DNA of 64,000 nucleotides from an uncultured Tateyamaria sp. (lineage in GTDB: Bacteria > Pseudomonadota > Alphaproteobacteria > Rhodobacterales > Rhodobacteraceae). The position numbers and the translations under genes were made by a program. The stretch is taken from positions 1 through 64,000 of the forward strand of contig NZ_CANLVZ010000004.1 of the NCBI RefSeq assembly GCF_947494755.1, in the 5' to 3' direction. Of the stretch, positions 40,543 through 50,380 are shown piece by piece. Below the pieces are notes generated by a model, which was given only the letters and a program-made list of their open reading frames with translations, was not told the origin of the DNA and searched no databases. Numbering within the stretch: the stretch's first letter is position 1; each line of letters opens with the position of its first letter.

Positions 40543-41932
40543 GCCCAGCCTGATCCGGGGGTTGGCCCTGTCGCTGCTTTCGTGTGCCCCGGTCGGGGCT
40601 GCGGGCGAGGGCGCTTTTCCCGGGGCGGATGGCTATGGCGTGCAGGCCGTGGGGTGGAAGGGCGGCATGATCACCGCCGTCACGACCTTGGCCGACGCAG
40701 GCCCCGGCAGCTTGCGCGCCTGCGCGCAGGATCTCGGATCGCGACCGCGCATCTGCATCTTTGGGGTGGCGGGCACCATCGATTTGCAAGGTCCGATCAT
40801 GGTCGGTTCCAACGTCTATATAGCAGGCCAGACCGCACCGGGGGACGGTGTGCAATTGCGTATCATTGGCGGCCGTCACGGCCCGCTGATCGTCAAGAAC
40901 GCCCATGATGTGGTCATTCGCCACCTCAAGCTGCGCCCCGGTCCAAGCCGCGACCCATCCCCCACGGTGGATGCGATCACTGTCGAAAACGCGCGCCATG
41001 TCATGCTCGACAATCTGTCGATGTCTTTTGCCACGGACGAGACGTTCAACATCCACGTCTCAAACAGCACCGCCTCGGACATCACCCTGTCCGACAGTAT
41101 CCTCAGCCTCAGCCTTGATCGCACTAACCATCCCAAAGGGCGCCATTCCAAGGGGGCGCTGATTTGTTCAGCCGAGGGGGTCTACAATGCCTGCGGGCGC
41201 ATCAGCCTGCTGCGTAACCTCTTTGCCCATCACCGCGACCGGATGCCAGACGTGAAGGGCACATCCATCGGCCCGGTCGAGGTCATCAACAACATCTTTT
41301 ACAACCCGATCAGCCAGTTTGGCGAAGTCTACGATCTGCTTGGCGATGCCGATGTGGCCTATGTGGGCAATGTCGCGTTGACGGGTCCAAGCACTGTGCG
41401 CAAGACGCCCGAGGCGGTGCAGGTGTTCGAATGGGAGGATGAGAACACCGTGCGCCTGATGGTGGCGGACAATGTGACGGGCACGCCCGCGGGATGTCGG
41501 TTGCGCCACTTTCAGGTGCTGGATGCAGTTGCGCGGGGCCAGCAGGTGTCGGACGACTTGCCCACGCTGTCGGTGGCCCCAATGCCCGCGGCCGAAATCG
41601 TCGATCACCTGTTGGCCCATGCCGGGGACCGCATCGCAGGCACCCGCGATCTGGACTCGCTTGATGCTCAGGTGACGGCAGATGTCATCGCCTGCACCGG
41701 GCAAGTGATCGACGAGGTGGCACAGGTGGGCGGCTGGCCGGATCTTGCGACGATCAATGACCCGGCACAGATGCGCGACACGGATGGCGACGGCTTACCC
41801 GATGCATGGGAGGCGGGGCGTGATGACCTCGACCCGGAGAATGCAAATGATCCATGGGCGCACGATGCGTTGACGGGTCTGAGTTTTGTGGAAAGCTGGC
41901 TCGCCGAAATGGCGGGCGATCCGCTGGACTGA
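40502..41932 (+). CDS. Secreted PL1/pectate lyase-like right-handed beta-helix protein
   Basis: Signal-like N-term, AFPGADGYG...GGMITAVTTLADAGPGSLRAC, VIRHLKLRPG, DAITVENARHVMLDNLSMSFATDE, C-terminal DTDGDGLPDAWE. Confidence 0.88.
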   Translation: MRIIMAKTPISRVRPSLIRGLALSLLSCAPVGAAGEGAFPGADGYGVQAVGWKGGMITAVTTLADAGPGSLRACAQDLGSRPRICIFGVAGTIDLQGPIMVGSNVYIAGQTAPGDGVQLRIIGGRHGPLIVKNAHDVVIRHLKLRPGPSRDPSPTVDAITVENARHVMLDNLSMSFATDETFNIHVSNSTASDITLSDSILSLSLDRTNHPKGRHSKGALICSAEGVYNACGRISLLRNLFAHHRDRMPDVKGTSIGPVEVINNIFYNPISQFGEVYDLLGDADVAYVGNVALTGPSTVRKTPEAVQVFEWEDENTVRLMVADNVTGTPAGCRLRHFQVLDAVARGQQVSDDLPTLSVAPMPAAEIVDHLLAHAGDRIAGTRDLDSLDAQVTADVIACTGQVIDEVAQVGGWPDLATINDPAQMRDTDGDGLPDAWEAGRDDLDPENANDPWAHDALTGLSFVESWLAEMAGDPLD

Positions 41933-41937
41933 CGCCC

Positions 41938-43260
41938 CTAGAGGGACCATACCGTGATGTCCGGGCGGATAGCATCGCGGGGCAGCGCGCTCTTGAGGTC
42001 CAGCAATATGCCCCCTTCGCGGATGCGGGCCGTAAGGTCCGCGCCTTCGGTCAGGAACGACTCATGTGGCACCGCAAGGATGAGCATATCGAGGTCACAG
42101 AGCTCTGACAGCGGCACCATCGTCAGCCCGTAATGGCTGTGCAGGTCGTCGGGCGATCCGACCGGGTCGAACAGGATCGGCTGCACCGAATATTCCGACA
42201 GGATGCGCACGATCTCGGGCACGCGTGAGTTGCGCAGATCAGGCACGTTTTCCTTAAAGGTCAGACCCAGAACGCCGACGCGCGCCTGGCCCGGCGACAG
42301 GCCCGCCGTGGTCAGCATGCGGATGGCGCGTTCGGCGACAAACTTGCTCATCGCGTCATTGGTGCGCCGCCCGGCCAGAATCATTTCAGGGTGCAGGCCC
42401 ACCTCGACCGCTTTGGCCGCCAAGTAGTAGGGGTCAATCCCGATGCAATGCCCGCCCACCAGACCGGGTGAAAAGGGCAGGAAATTCCACTTGGTGCCAG
42501 CGGCCTCCAGCACATCACGGGTCGGAATATCGAGGCGCTCAAAGATGATCGACAACTCGTTCATGAGCGCGATGTTGATGTCGCGCTGCGTGTTCTCGAT
42601 GACCTTGGCCGCCTCGGCAATGCGGATCGAACCGGCCTTGTGGATCCCTGCCGTCACGACCGAGCCGTAAAGGGCGGCAACACGTTCGGTTATATCGGGG
42701 GTCTGCCCGGCCACGACCTTGGTGATCGTCTCAAAGGTGTTGACGCTGTCACCGGGATTGATCCGCTCGGGCGAATAGGCGAGGAAAAAGTCCTGCCCGC
42801 AGATCAGGCCCGATGCTGCCTCGATGGCCGGGCCCATGACGTCTTCGGTCACGCCCGGATAGACGGTGCTTTCGAGCACGACGACGCCCCCGCGTGTCAC
42901 ATGCGGCCCGATGACCTTACAGGCGGACAGGATCGCACTGAGGTCGGGGCGATTGAAGCCGTCAAGCGGCGTGGGCACGGTGATGATGAAGGTGGTGCAT
43001 CCCGCCAGATCGCTGGCCTCGGCGCTGAATTGCGTGCGGGTGGTGTGCAGCTCCTCACCGGTTGTTTCGTTGTTGGTATCCTGACCAGCGACAAGGGTCT
43101 GCACCCGCGTGGCCGCATGATCATAGCCCACCAGATGCTGCACCGTTCTGGACAGGGCAAGGGCCACGGGCAGACCGACATAGCCGAGCCCGATCACGGC
43201 GACCCGTTCGGCGATCAGAGCATGTTGGTCGGCGCGGGCAGGGGTCGGTGACGTATCCAA
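41938..43260 (-). CDS. Nucleotide-sugar dehydrogenase (UDP-GalNAc/GlcNAc 6-dehydrogenase WbpO/TviB-like)
   Basis: VAVIGLGYVGLPVALALS, YSPERINPGD, GLVGGHCIGIDPYYLAAKA. Confidence 0.95.
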   Translation of the reverse strand: MDTSPTPARADQHALIAERVAVIGLGYVGLPVALALSRTVQHLVGYDHAATRVQTLVAGQDTNNETTGEELHTTRTQFSAEASDLAGCTTFIITVPTPLDGFNRPDLSAILSACKVIGPHVTRGGVVVLESTVYPGVTEDVMGPAIEAASGLICGQDFFLAYSPERINPGDSVNTFETITKVVAGQTPDITERVAALYGSVVTAGIHKAGSIRIAEAAKVIENTQRDINIALMNELSIIFERLDIPTRDVLEAAGTKWNFLPFSPGLVGGHCIGIDPYYLAAKAVEVGLHPEMILAGRRTNDAMSKFVAERAIRMLTTAGLSPGQARVGVLGLTFKENVPDLRNSRVPEIVRILSEYSVQPILFDPVGSPDDLHSHYGLTMVPLSELCDLDMLILAVPHESFLTEGADLTARIREGGILLDLKSALPRDAIRPDITVWSL

Positions 43261-44511
43261 TTAGAAATCCATTTCCGCATGCGGCACTGTGGGGGTCAGG
43301 CCAAGCTTGGCCATGAGGATTGCGTTGACCTTGACCACATCAAAGCGCGCCGCCGCCCGTTCACGCGCCGCAATGCCCATACGTGCGGCCAAATCAGGGT
43401 CCTGCACGAACCGGGCCATCGCATCTGCCAGCCGGTCCGCATTGCGCACCGGCACGACGTACCCGCTGGCGCCTTCGTCTACAGGCTCGGCGCAGCCGGG
43501 CGCATCGGATGTGATAACGGGGCGCCCTGTTGACATCGCCTCAAGCACGGTGCGCGATACGCCCTCGCGATAGGAGGGCAGCACAAAGACGCTGCAGGCC
43601 GCCAGATGGGGGCGCACATCTGGCGCTTCGCCGAGATATTCGATGACGCCCTCGGCCTCCCAGGCTTGCACCTCCTTAATGGTGATCGAGGATGGGTTGG
43701 CATCGACCGGCCCGACAAGCTGGCACCGCGCTTCGGGGTGGCGCGCCTTGAGCAGGCGGGCGGCCTGAACGTACTCGCAAACTCCCTTGTCGCGCAGCAG
43801 GCGGGCGACCATCAGAAAGACCGGCGGCCCTTTGGGCATCGGTTGGTGGGCAAAGCGGTCCAGGTTCACGCCGGAGCCGGGCACAATGCTGACAGCACTG
43901 CCCGGAGGCACAAGGCGGTGTCGGCGGAACTCCGCCGCGTCGGCTTTGTTATAGACCACGACCTCGTCCACAGCCTTCAGCGCATGGCGATAAAGCTGGA
44001 TCGATCCCTTGCGCAGCAGCCGTTTGCGCAGGCCGCAATGGTCATCGACAAACACATAGCCAAGGCCCGTACACATCGGCAGCACCCGGTCCACGCCCGC
44101 CCAACGCGCCGCAAGGCCGCCATAGATGATCGGCTTCATGGTGTAGGGAAAGACGATGTCGGGTTTGAAATTGCGAAACAAGCGCACAAGGGCGCGAAAG
44201 GTCCGAACGTCCTGCAGCGGGTTCTGTCCTGTGCGATGCATCGGCACGATCTTGAAGGCGACGCCGATCTCGGCCAGCTTTGCCTCGGTCACGGGATCCG
44301 GGTTTGGCGCGCAGGCCAGAACATCTGCGGATGCCGCCATCGCCTTGAGCAGATCATAGCGGAAGCCCACAAGCGATGAGGTGAGGCTGGCCAGCACCAC
44401 GATGCGCGGCTTGCGCGCGGGGCTCGTGTCCGTGCGGGATCCGGGTACCGTCAAGCCCTGGACCGTGTCCGGCGCAAGGGCCTGCCGGTATGTGGCAGTG
44501 CGCTGCATCAC
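43261..44511 (-). CDS. GT4 glycosyltransferase (PglA/CapM-like)
   Basis: PYTMKPIIYGGLAARWAG, PSYREGVSRTVLEAMSTGRPVITSDAPGC; paralogue of 26247-27530. Confidence 0.92.
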   Translation of the reverse strand: MMQRTATYRQALAPDTVQGLTVPGSRTDTSPARKPRIVVLASLTSSLVGFRYDLLKAMAASADVLACAPNPDPVTEAKLAEIGVAFKIVPMHRTGQNPLQDVRTFRALVRLFRNFKPDIVFPYTMKPIIYGGLAARWAGVDRVLPMCTGLGYVFVDDHCGLRKRLLRKGSIQLYRHALKAVDEVVVYNKADAAEFRRHRLVPPGSAVSIVPGSGVNLDRFAHQPMPKGPPVFLMVARLLRDKGVCEYVQAARLLKARHPEARCQLVGPVDANPSSITIKEVQAWEAEGVIEYLGEAPDVRPHLAACSVFVLPSYREGVSRTVLEAMSTGRPVITSDAPGCAEPVDEGASGYVVPVRNADRLADAMARFVQDPDLAARMGIAARERAAARFDVVKVNAILMAKLGLTPTVPHAEMDF

Positions 44512-45557
44512 GCCGCACCGGGCATCTGTGCGGCGGTGTTCCGGGCAGCATCGGCAGCTTGCGCCATGGTGCGCGACGGCCAGCCAAAGCGGTCATTCAG
44601 GTTGCGCCAGAACGCCACGATCTCTGCCAGCAACGCCAGATTCTCGTCCGTGTGGGTGCCGAAATTGTGCGGATGAAACCACAAGTGGAACAGGCGGTTC
44701 TGGCGGGCGGCTTGCGCCATCTCGCGTTTGATCAGGTTGATCTGCAAACGGGCAGGTGCCATCGCACCGCCGCTGTAGGGGCGCAGAAAGCGACTTGCCG
44801 GGACATTCGTGGCGTCCCCCTCGCGTGCGACATCCACCACCGCAGGACCACAGAGCGGCACATAGCTGTTGGCCAGCCGGAGCCCGCGCCGCAACGTGGA
44901 CTGCTGCGCCCGCCCCCCAGGGCGATCCATGCGAAACGGGCCGGGGCCGCGATAGACATCAATGCCGCGTGCCGCACAGACCGCCTGGGCATCCTTGGTC
45001 ACCTGATTGCGCGGAAACACGATACTGCGCGGGCGCACATTGAGTGGCTCAAAGGCGGCAATGGCTGCGTCGATGTCGGCTGCAAAGGCGGGCACGTCCA
45101 ACTGGTCTTCGAGGCAATAGAAATGCGCAAACGTGTGTGTGGCCAATTCCTGATCGGGGCGGGCTGCGATCTCTCGCACCAGCGACAGACCAAAGTGATA
45201 GGGGTCGGACGCCTCATCCGGGCCGACCGCGTCGATAAACGCATAGGTGTCATCGCGTGCATTGGAAAACTGTGGGCGGCGATGGGGCAAAGCGGCCCGC
45301 AGCGCGTCACGGTTTTCAAACATCAAAAGGCCCACGCACGCCCATGTGGCGGCAACGCCCTCGGCCTCGAACAGGTCAAGCATGGCCGGAACGGCCCGAC
45401 GCACGCCAAGGATGTTTTGGCCATAGGAGTCGATGGAATGGCTGCCATAAACGCCCCACATCAGCTCCAGATCCAGAGAAAGCACAAAACCACCACTGGA
45501 GAATTGACTGTTATCTTGTGCAGATACCATTGATTTTAATGCAAATTTAAGTGACAA
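44508..45557 (-). CDS. Polysaccharide deacetylase-family protein
   Basis: FVLSLDLELMWG, ATWACVGLLMFENRDAL, ELATHTFAHFYCLE (NodB-like motifs). Confidence 0.88.
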   Translation of the reverse strand: MSLKFALKSMVSAQDNSQFSSGGFVLSLDLELMWGVYGSHSIDSYGQNILGVRRAVPAMLDLFEAEGVAATWACVGLLMFENRDALRAALPHRRPQFSNARDDTYAFIDAVGPDEASDPYHFGLSLVREIAARPDQELATHTFAHFYCLEDQLDVPAFAADIDAAIAAFEPLNVRPRSIVFPRNQVTKDAQAVCAARGIDVYRGPGPFRMDRPGGRAQQSTLRRGLRLANSYVPLCGPAVVDVAREGDATNVPASRFLRPYSGGAMAPARLQINLIKREMAQAARQNRLFHLWFHPHNFGTHTDENLALLAEIVAFWRNLNDRFGWPSRTMAQAADAARNTAAQMPGAA

Positions 45558-45651
45558 AAAAGAAATTAGAAAATTTAACTTTGAAAATCATAGCAAATCG
45601 CAGTCTTCCTGTAACTGATTTTTGTAACGAGAAATTTAATTGGTGTGAGTC

Positions 45652-47097
45652 ATGGGCTCTCGAAACGTATCTTTGGATACAGCGCAAACCATTGTGATCG
45701 GGGCAGGGCCGTCGGGCCTGAGTGCTGCGCTGACCTTGCAAAAGGGGGGGCACGCGCCCGTGTTGCTTGAGCAGGGCCAGCATGTGGGCGGCATGATGCG
45801 TTCGCCGCGCTGGCAGGATTTCACGCTGGATCTGGGACGTAAGGAGCTTTACGCCCGCTTTCCCGAAATCGACCAGTTGTGGCGCGATGCGTTGGGGGAC
45901 GACTACACGCCTTATCCACACCGGGTTGGCAGTCTTTACGAGGGGCGCATTGTCGAGATGTCGGGGGCCTATCGTGGCCGCACGCGCGGCATGCCCGTGG
46001 GGTGGCTCGCACGGGGCGGTTCTGATCTGTTGCGCGGCTGGATGGCCAGCGCGCGGCGCGCGCCTGAAACCTACGAAGAGTTCTGGCATTTCCGCGTCGG
46101 CCGAACCTTTGCCCGCATTCTCGCGCAGGGATATTGGGAAAAGTTTCGCGGCCTGGCCTGGGCCGACATCGCCCCGCCCGACACCAATCCGGTCGATCAG
46201 GATCAGGGCACAGGCCTGCTGGCAACGGCAAAAAATGCGCTGGCCATGGCGGCGCGCGCGGGGGTGTCACGGCAGGTGGCATGGCGACATCCGGGCGGCG
46301 GCACCGGGCAATTGTTTGAACGGCTTGCGGCGCAATACACCGCTTTGGGTGGCAAGATTGTGTTCGGGGCCAACGTCACCGCATTGGAACAAACCGCCGA
46401 CGGCGTGACGGTCACCTACGATGTTGACGGCAAGACCACCGTTCAAAACGCGCGCCATGTGGTGTCGAGCATGCCAATCGAGCGGCTTTGGGACGCCCTG
46501 CCAGCCGCCCGGACCGAGGGGGTGGACCTGCCGGCACCAGGGTCCGAAGCGCAGCGCGCCGTGCTGCTGGTCTATCTGTTTCTGGATACGCCCCATCAAT
46601 TTCCCCATGCATGGCTCGAGGTGAATGACCCCACACTTTTGTGCGGGCGCATCACAAATTTCGGGGCCTTTGGCGGGCGCATGGTGCCAGAGGGCAAGGC
46701 GGCCTATTGCGTCGAATTCTTCTGTGACGGGCAGGCGGAAATCCTGAACTGCACGTCAGAGCAGCAGATCGAGATCGCGACCTCGGAGCTGGAGCGCGCA
46801 GGTCTGCTCGCCCGTGCCGACGTGATCGGGGCCCATGTCATGCATTTCCAGCGCACAAATGCGGCGGCCAGTTGGCGCGAACAGCAGACCGCCTATCGCA
46901 CGGCGGTCTTTGCCGAAGTGTCTAAGCTGACGTCGATCTATCATGTGAACCGGCCCGGTGCGGACTGGGCCAGCCTGTCTGGCTTGCAGGCCGCCAACGC
47001 GATCCTGACTGATGATCGGGCTGCATTCGAGGCGGCAGCGGATCCGACCCGGCGCCAAGACGACAATATTGCCGTCAGCGCCCGCAGTGCGGTCTAA
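45652..47097 (+). CDS. NAD(P)/FAD-dependent amine-oxidase/UDP-galactopyranose-mutase-like oxidoreductase
   Basis: TIVIGAGPSGLSAALTLQKGGHAPVLLEQGQHVGGMMRS. Confidence 0.85.
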   Translation: MGSRNVSLDTAQTIVIGAGPSGLSAALTLQKGGHAPVLLEQGQHVGGMMRSPRWQDFTLDLGRKELYARFPEIDQLWRDALGDDYTPYPHRVGSLYEGRIVEMSGAYRGRTRGMPVGWLARGGSDLLRGWMASARRAPETYEEFWHFRVGRTFARILAQGYWEKFRGLAWADIAPPDTNPVDQDQGTGLLATAKNALAMAARAGVSRQVAWRHPGGGTGQLFERLAAQYTALGGKIVFGANVTALEQTADGVTVTYDVDGKTTVQNARHVVSSMPIERLWDALPAARTEGVDLPAPGSEAQRAVLLVYLFLDTPHQFPHAWLEVNDPTLLCGRITNFGAFGGRMVPEGKAAYCVEFFCDGQAEILNCTSEQQIEIATSELERAGLLARADVIGAHVMHFQRTNAAASWREQQTAYRTAVFAEVSKLTSIYHVNRPGADWASLSGLQAANAILTDDRAAFEAAADPTRRQDDNIAVSARSAV

Positions 47098-47101
47098 CCT
47101 G

Positions 47102-48100
47102 ATGACCCAAGAAAAGGCGAACGCAATGACGACATCCAAGTCCCTTTCAGTTCTCATCTGCTCTGCCGGGCGACGCGTGGGTTTGCTTAGCAGCTTTCGC
47201 ACCAGTCTGCGCGATCTTGGGCTTGAGGGCCGGGTGATTGCCTGCGATCTGGACCCGGGGATGAGCGCGGCCTGCGCGGCGGCTGATGCCGCGTTTGCCG
47301 TGCCCCGCGCTACCGATCCCGGTTATGCCGCCGCGATCCTTGATATTGCGCGCGCCGAACGGGTGGGGCTGATCGTGCCCGCAATCGATCCCGAATTGCT
47401 GCCCTTGGCGCAGGCCGCGCCAGAGTTTGCGGCGGCGGGCATCCGGGTGCATGTATCTGCGCCGCCCGTGATCGACGTGGTGCGGGACAAATCCGAAACC
47501 GCCCGCGTGCTGGATGCCGCCGGTGTACCCGTCCCTCGCACATTGACCGAAGCCCAACTGCGCGCCACGCCGGACGGCTTGCGCTGGCCCGTCTTTGCCA
47601 AACCGTCGGGCGGCAGCGCGAGCCGTGGGCTGGCCGTGTTTGATCACATCGACGCGTTGCCCGACAGCTTCGACGAACCGATGATCTTTCAGGACCGTCT
47701 GACCGGGCCGGAATACACCATCAACATGTTCGTTGACGCCGAGGGTGCGCTGCGGTGCGTGGTTCCCCACAAGCGTTTGTCGGTCAGGGCAGGGGAGGTT
47801 GAGAAGGGGCGCACGGAACGCCGCAAGGATCTGCATGAGATCGCCGCTGGCATTTTACGCGCCTTGCCCGATTTGCGCGGCGTCGCCTGTTTTCAGGTGA
47901 TCGAGGACCCCGAGATCGGCATCGCCGTCTTCGAGATCAACGCCCGCTTTGGCGGTGGTTATCCGCTGGCTGAATATGCTGGTGCCTCCTTTGCGCGGTG
48001 GCTGCTCGAAGAGGTGGCCGATCTGCCCCGCAGCGCGGACAATGCGTGGCGCGATGGTGCCGAGATGCTCCGCTATGACGATGCGATCTACCGGGGATAG
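47102..48100 (+). CDS. ATP-grasp (CarB-like) protein
   Basis: SVLICSAGRRVGLL, DKSETARVLDAAGVPVPRT, WPVFAKPSGGSASRGL, AVFEINARFGGGYPL. Confidence 0.9.
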   Translation: MTQEKANAMTTSKSLSVLICSAGRRVGLLSSFRTSLRDLGLEGRVIACDLDPGMSAACAAADAAFAVPRATDPGYAAAILDIARAERVGLIVPAIDPELLPLAQAAPEFAAAGIRVHVSAPPVIDVVRDKSETARVLDAAGVPVPRTLTEAQLRATPDGLRWPVFAKPSGGSASRGLAVFDHIDALPDSFDEPMIFQDRLTGPEYTINMFVDAEGALRCVVPHKRLSVRAGEVEKGRTERRKDLHEIAAGILRALPDLRGVACFQVIEDPEIGIAVFEINARFGGGYPLAEYAGASFARWLLEEVADLPRSADNAWRDGAEMLRYDDAIYRG

Positions 48101-48111
48101 GGGCGTGCTTG

Positions 48112-48753
48112 ATGATCGTCTTTGACCTCGATGACACCCTCTATCTGGAGCGTGACTTTGCCTTCAGCGCCTATACGCATCTTGACGAGTTGGTCCAGCG
48201 CGAGACGGGGGTGGAGGGGTTCGGGCCCCGCTGTCGGGCCTTGTTCGAGGCGGGCGAGCGGCGCACGATCTTTGATCTGGCCCGCGACGCGCTTGGACTG
48301 AGCGAGGCAGACATTGCAATCCAGACCCTGATCGACGCCTATCGCAGCCATCCCCCCGACGTCTCGCTGTGCCCGGATGCCGCCGCGTTTCTACAGCGGA
48401 CGCCGCAACCGTTTGGGCTGATCACGGATGGGCCTGCACATATGCAACGCAACAAGATTGCAGCTCTGGACCTACCTCGTTGGATCGAACATTTGCGGCC
48501 TACTGGAGCCTGGGGCGAAGGCTATGGCAAACCCCATCCGCGCGCCTTCATCGAGATGGAACAGATCGCGGGGCCCGCCGCCCACATGATCTATATCGCG
48601 GACAATCCGGCCAAGGACTTTATCACGCCCAAGGCACGGGGCTGGACCACCGTGCAGATCACGCGCGCGGGCGGGGTTCATGATCCCGTGCCCAAAACCA
48701 AGGCACATGCGGCGGACGTGGTGATCCAAAGCCTGCACGACTTCTCGCTATAG
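48112..48753 (+). CDS. HAD-family hydrolase
   Basis: VFDLDDTLYLERDF, GLITDG, IYIADNPAKDFITPKARGW. Confidence 0.92.
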   Translation: MIVFDLDDTLYLERDFAFSAYTHLDELVQRETGVEGFGPRCRALFEAGERRTIFDLARDALGLSEADIAIQTLIDAYRSHPPDVSLCPDAAAFLQRTPQPFGLITDGPAHMQRNKIAALDLPRWIEHLRPTGAWGEGYGKPHPRAFIEMEQIAGPAAHMIYIADNPAKDFITPKARGWTTVQITRAGGVHDPVPKTKAHAADVVIQSLHDFSL

Positions 48754-48822
48754 GTGAATGCGCGGCAATAGGTTTGCGGTGACACCCTTTTGGTGTATCC
48801 TTCGCAGATATTTCATGTCTTC

Positions 48823-48850
48823 CTCGGGCTTTATCCCGGGCACTTTTTTT
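48823..48850 (+). terminator. Rho-independent terminator
   Basis: CTCGGG-CTTTAT-CCCGGG stem followed by CACTTTTTTT. Confidence 0.75.
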
Positions 48851-49051
48851 GACCAACAGTATTTAGCGCCGCTTGCGCCCTGATTTTTGGGGACCGTTTT
48901 TGTTTATATTCGATCACCAACTTGCCCGTGGGTCCGTGCACCGTTCTCTTGGGTATTCCACTACACGCCGCTGCCACGCTCGCGCGCACCTTTGGGGGCC
49001 TGTCCAATGCTGCGGGTAGGGCAACATCCCGGCTGGCTGGCTCAAAAAGTG

Positions 49052-50380
49052 ATGTACAAGCGCATTATCCGAAACGCGGGGTGGTTGTTTTCAACGCAGG
49101 TTCTGGGCGGGTTGGTCGGTGTGGTCACCTTGGCCATGATGGCGCGCACGGTTGGTCCGGTGGGCCTGGGTGTGATCGCGATTGTGCAGGCCTATACCCG
49201 GATCGTTGGCCGGCTGATCCGGCTTGAGCCGTGGCAATCCGTCATCAGATACAGGATGGAGGCGCTGGAGGCGGGCGATACAGAGAGGTTCAAGCGACTG
49301 CTCAAAGCCTCGATCATCATAGACATGGCAGGTGCGCTGGTCGCGGGGAGCGTTGCGGTTGGGCTGGCATCCGTGGCCATCCCATTGTTGAACCTGTCCG
49401 AAGAGCACACCCGCTATGTCCAGGTGCTGAGCCTCGGGTTGTTTTTCACGCTGCAGCCCACAGGCATTGCGATTTTGCGGGTGTTGGACCGGTTCGATTT
49501 GTTGGCCAGGATTGACTTTAGCACTGTGATAGTGCGCTTTGCGCTCACCGCGGTGGCGTTCTGGTTCGGTTCGGGCATTTGGGCCTTTATCGTCATCCTG
49601 CTGGTCGAACGAATACTGAGCGGCAGCCTCGGCTTTGCGTTTGGTTTGCGCGAGTTGCGCCGCCGCGGATACACGCAGATCCTGACGCCGCGCTTGCATG
49701 GTGTGCTGGGCAAAAACCCGGGCTTTCTGCGCCTGCTCTGGAACTCGAACATCAACGTGATCCTGCGCCAGTCCACGCAGCGGTTTGACATCGTCATCCT
49801 GTCTGCATTTGCGGATACAGCACTGGTCGGCGCATATTTTCTGGCCCGGCGGTTGTCGCACGCCACGCTGCGGCTGGTGCGCCCGCTCAGCCAGGCGGTT
49901 TATCCCGAACTCGTGCGCATCTGGTCCTCCGGCACTGCGCGGGCGTTTCGAAAGCCGGTGGTGACTACAACACTGGTCCTGGGTGGTCTGAGCGTAGTGT
50001 TCTATGTGCCGGCGGCCTTTTACATGGGCGATCTGCTGGCCTTGTTCTTTGGCGAGGGCTTTCGCGATGCGGCTCTGCTGGTCAGCGTGCAACTGCTGGC
50101 CGTCGCAATTTACCTCAGCGGGATCATGGCCAACCCTTCGATGCAGACCATCCGCAAGGATCGCGAACTGGTGTGGATCACGCTGATCGCGACCGTGTTA
50201 TTCTTTGCGCTGACCGTGCCGCTGATCGTGTGGCTTGGACCGGTGGGGCTGTCGCTCAATCACGTATTGTTCAACCTGCTGTGGCTTGGCAGCTGTGGGG
50301 TGGTCATCCATGACACGGTGCGCGCCCGCAAAACGATTGAAACCCGCGCAAGCCCGATCCAAACCGAGGTACATGCATGA
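49052..50380 (+). CDS. Oligosaccharide flippase (Wzx/MATE-like)
   Basis: Multi-TM; IRNAGWLFSTQVLGGLVGVVTLAMMARTVGPVGLGVIAIVQAYTRI. Confidence 0.88.
   Translation: MYKRIIRNAGWLFSTQVLGGLVGVVTLAMMARTVGPVGLGVIAIVQAYTRIVGRLIRLEPWQSVIRYRMEALEAGDTERFKRLLKASIIIDMAGALVAGSVAVGLASVAIPLLNLSEEHTRYVQVLSLGLFFTLQPTGIAILRVLDRFDLLARIDFSTVIVRFALTAVAFWFGSGIWAFIVILLVERILSGSLGFAFGLRELRRRGYTQILTPRLHGVLGKNPGFLRLLWNSNINVILRQSTQRFDIVILSAFADTALVGAYFLARRLSHATLRLVRPLSQAVYPELVRIWSSGTARAFRKPVVTTTLVLGGLSVVFYVPAAFYMGDLLALFFGEGFRDAALLVSVQLLAVAIYLSGIMANPSMQTIRKDRELVWITLIATVLFFALTVPLIVWLGPVGLSLNHVLFNLLWLGSCGVVIHDTVRARKTIETRASPIQTEVHA

Noticed and set aside
48781-48806. ACACC/GGTGT hairpin before the 48823 terminator
   Set aside because: Short 5-bp stem without T-run; weak compared with the adjacent terminator
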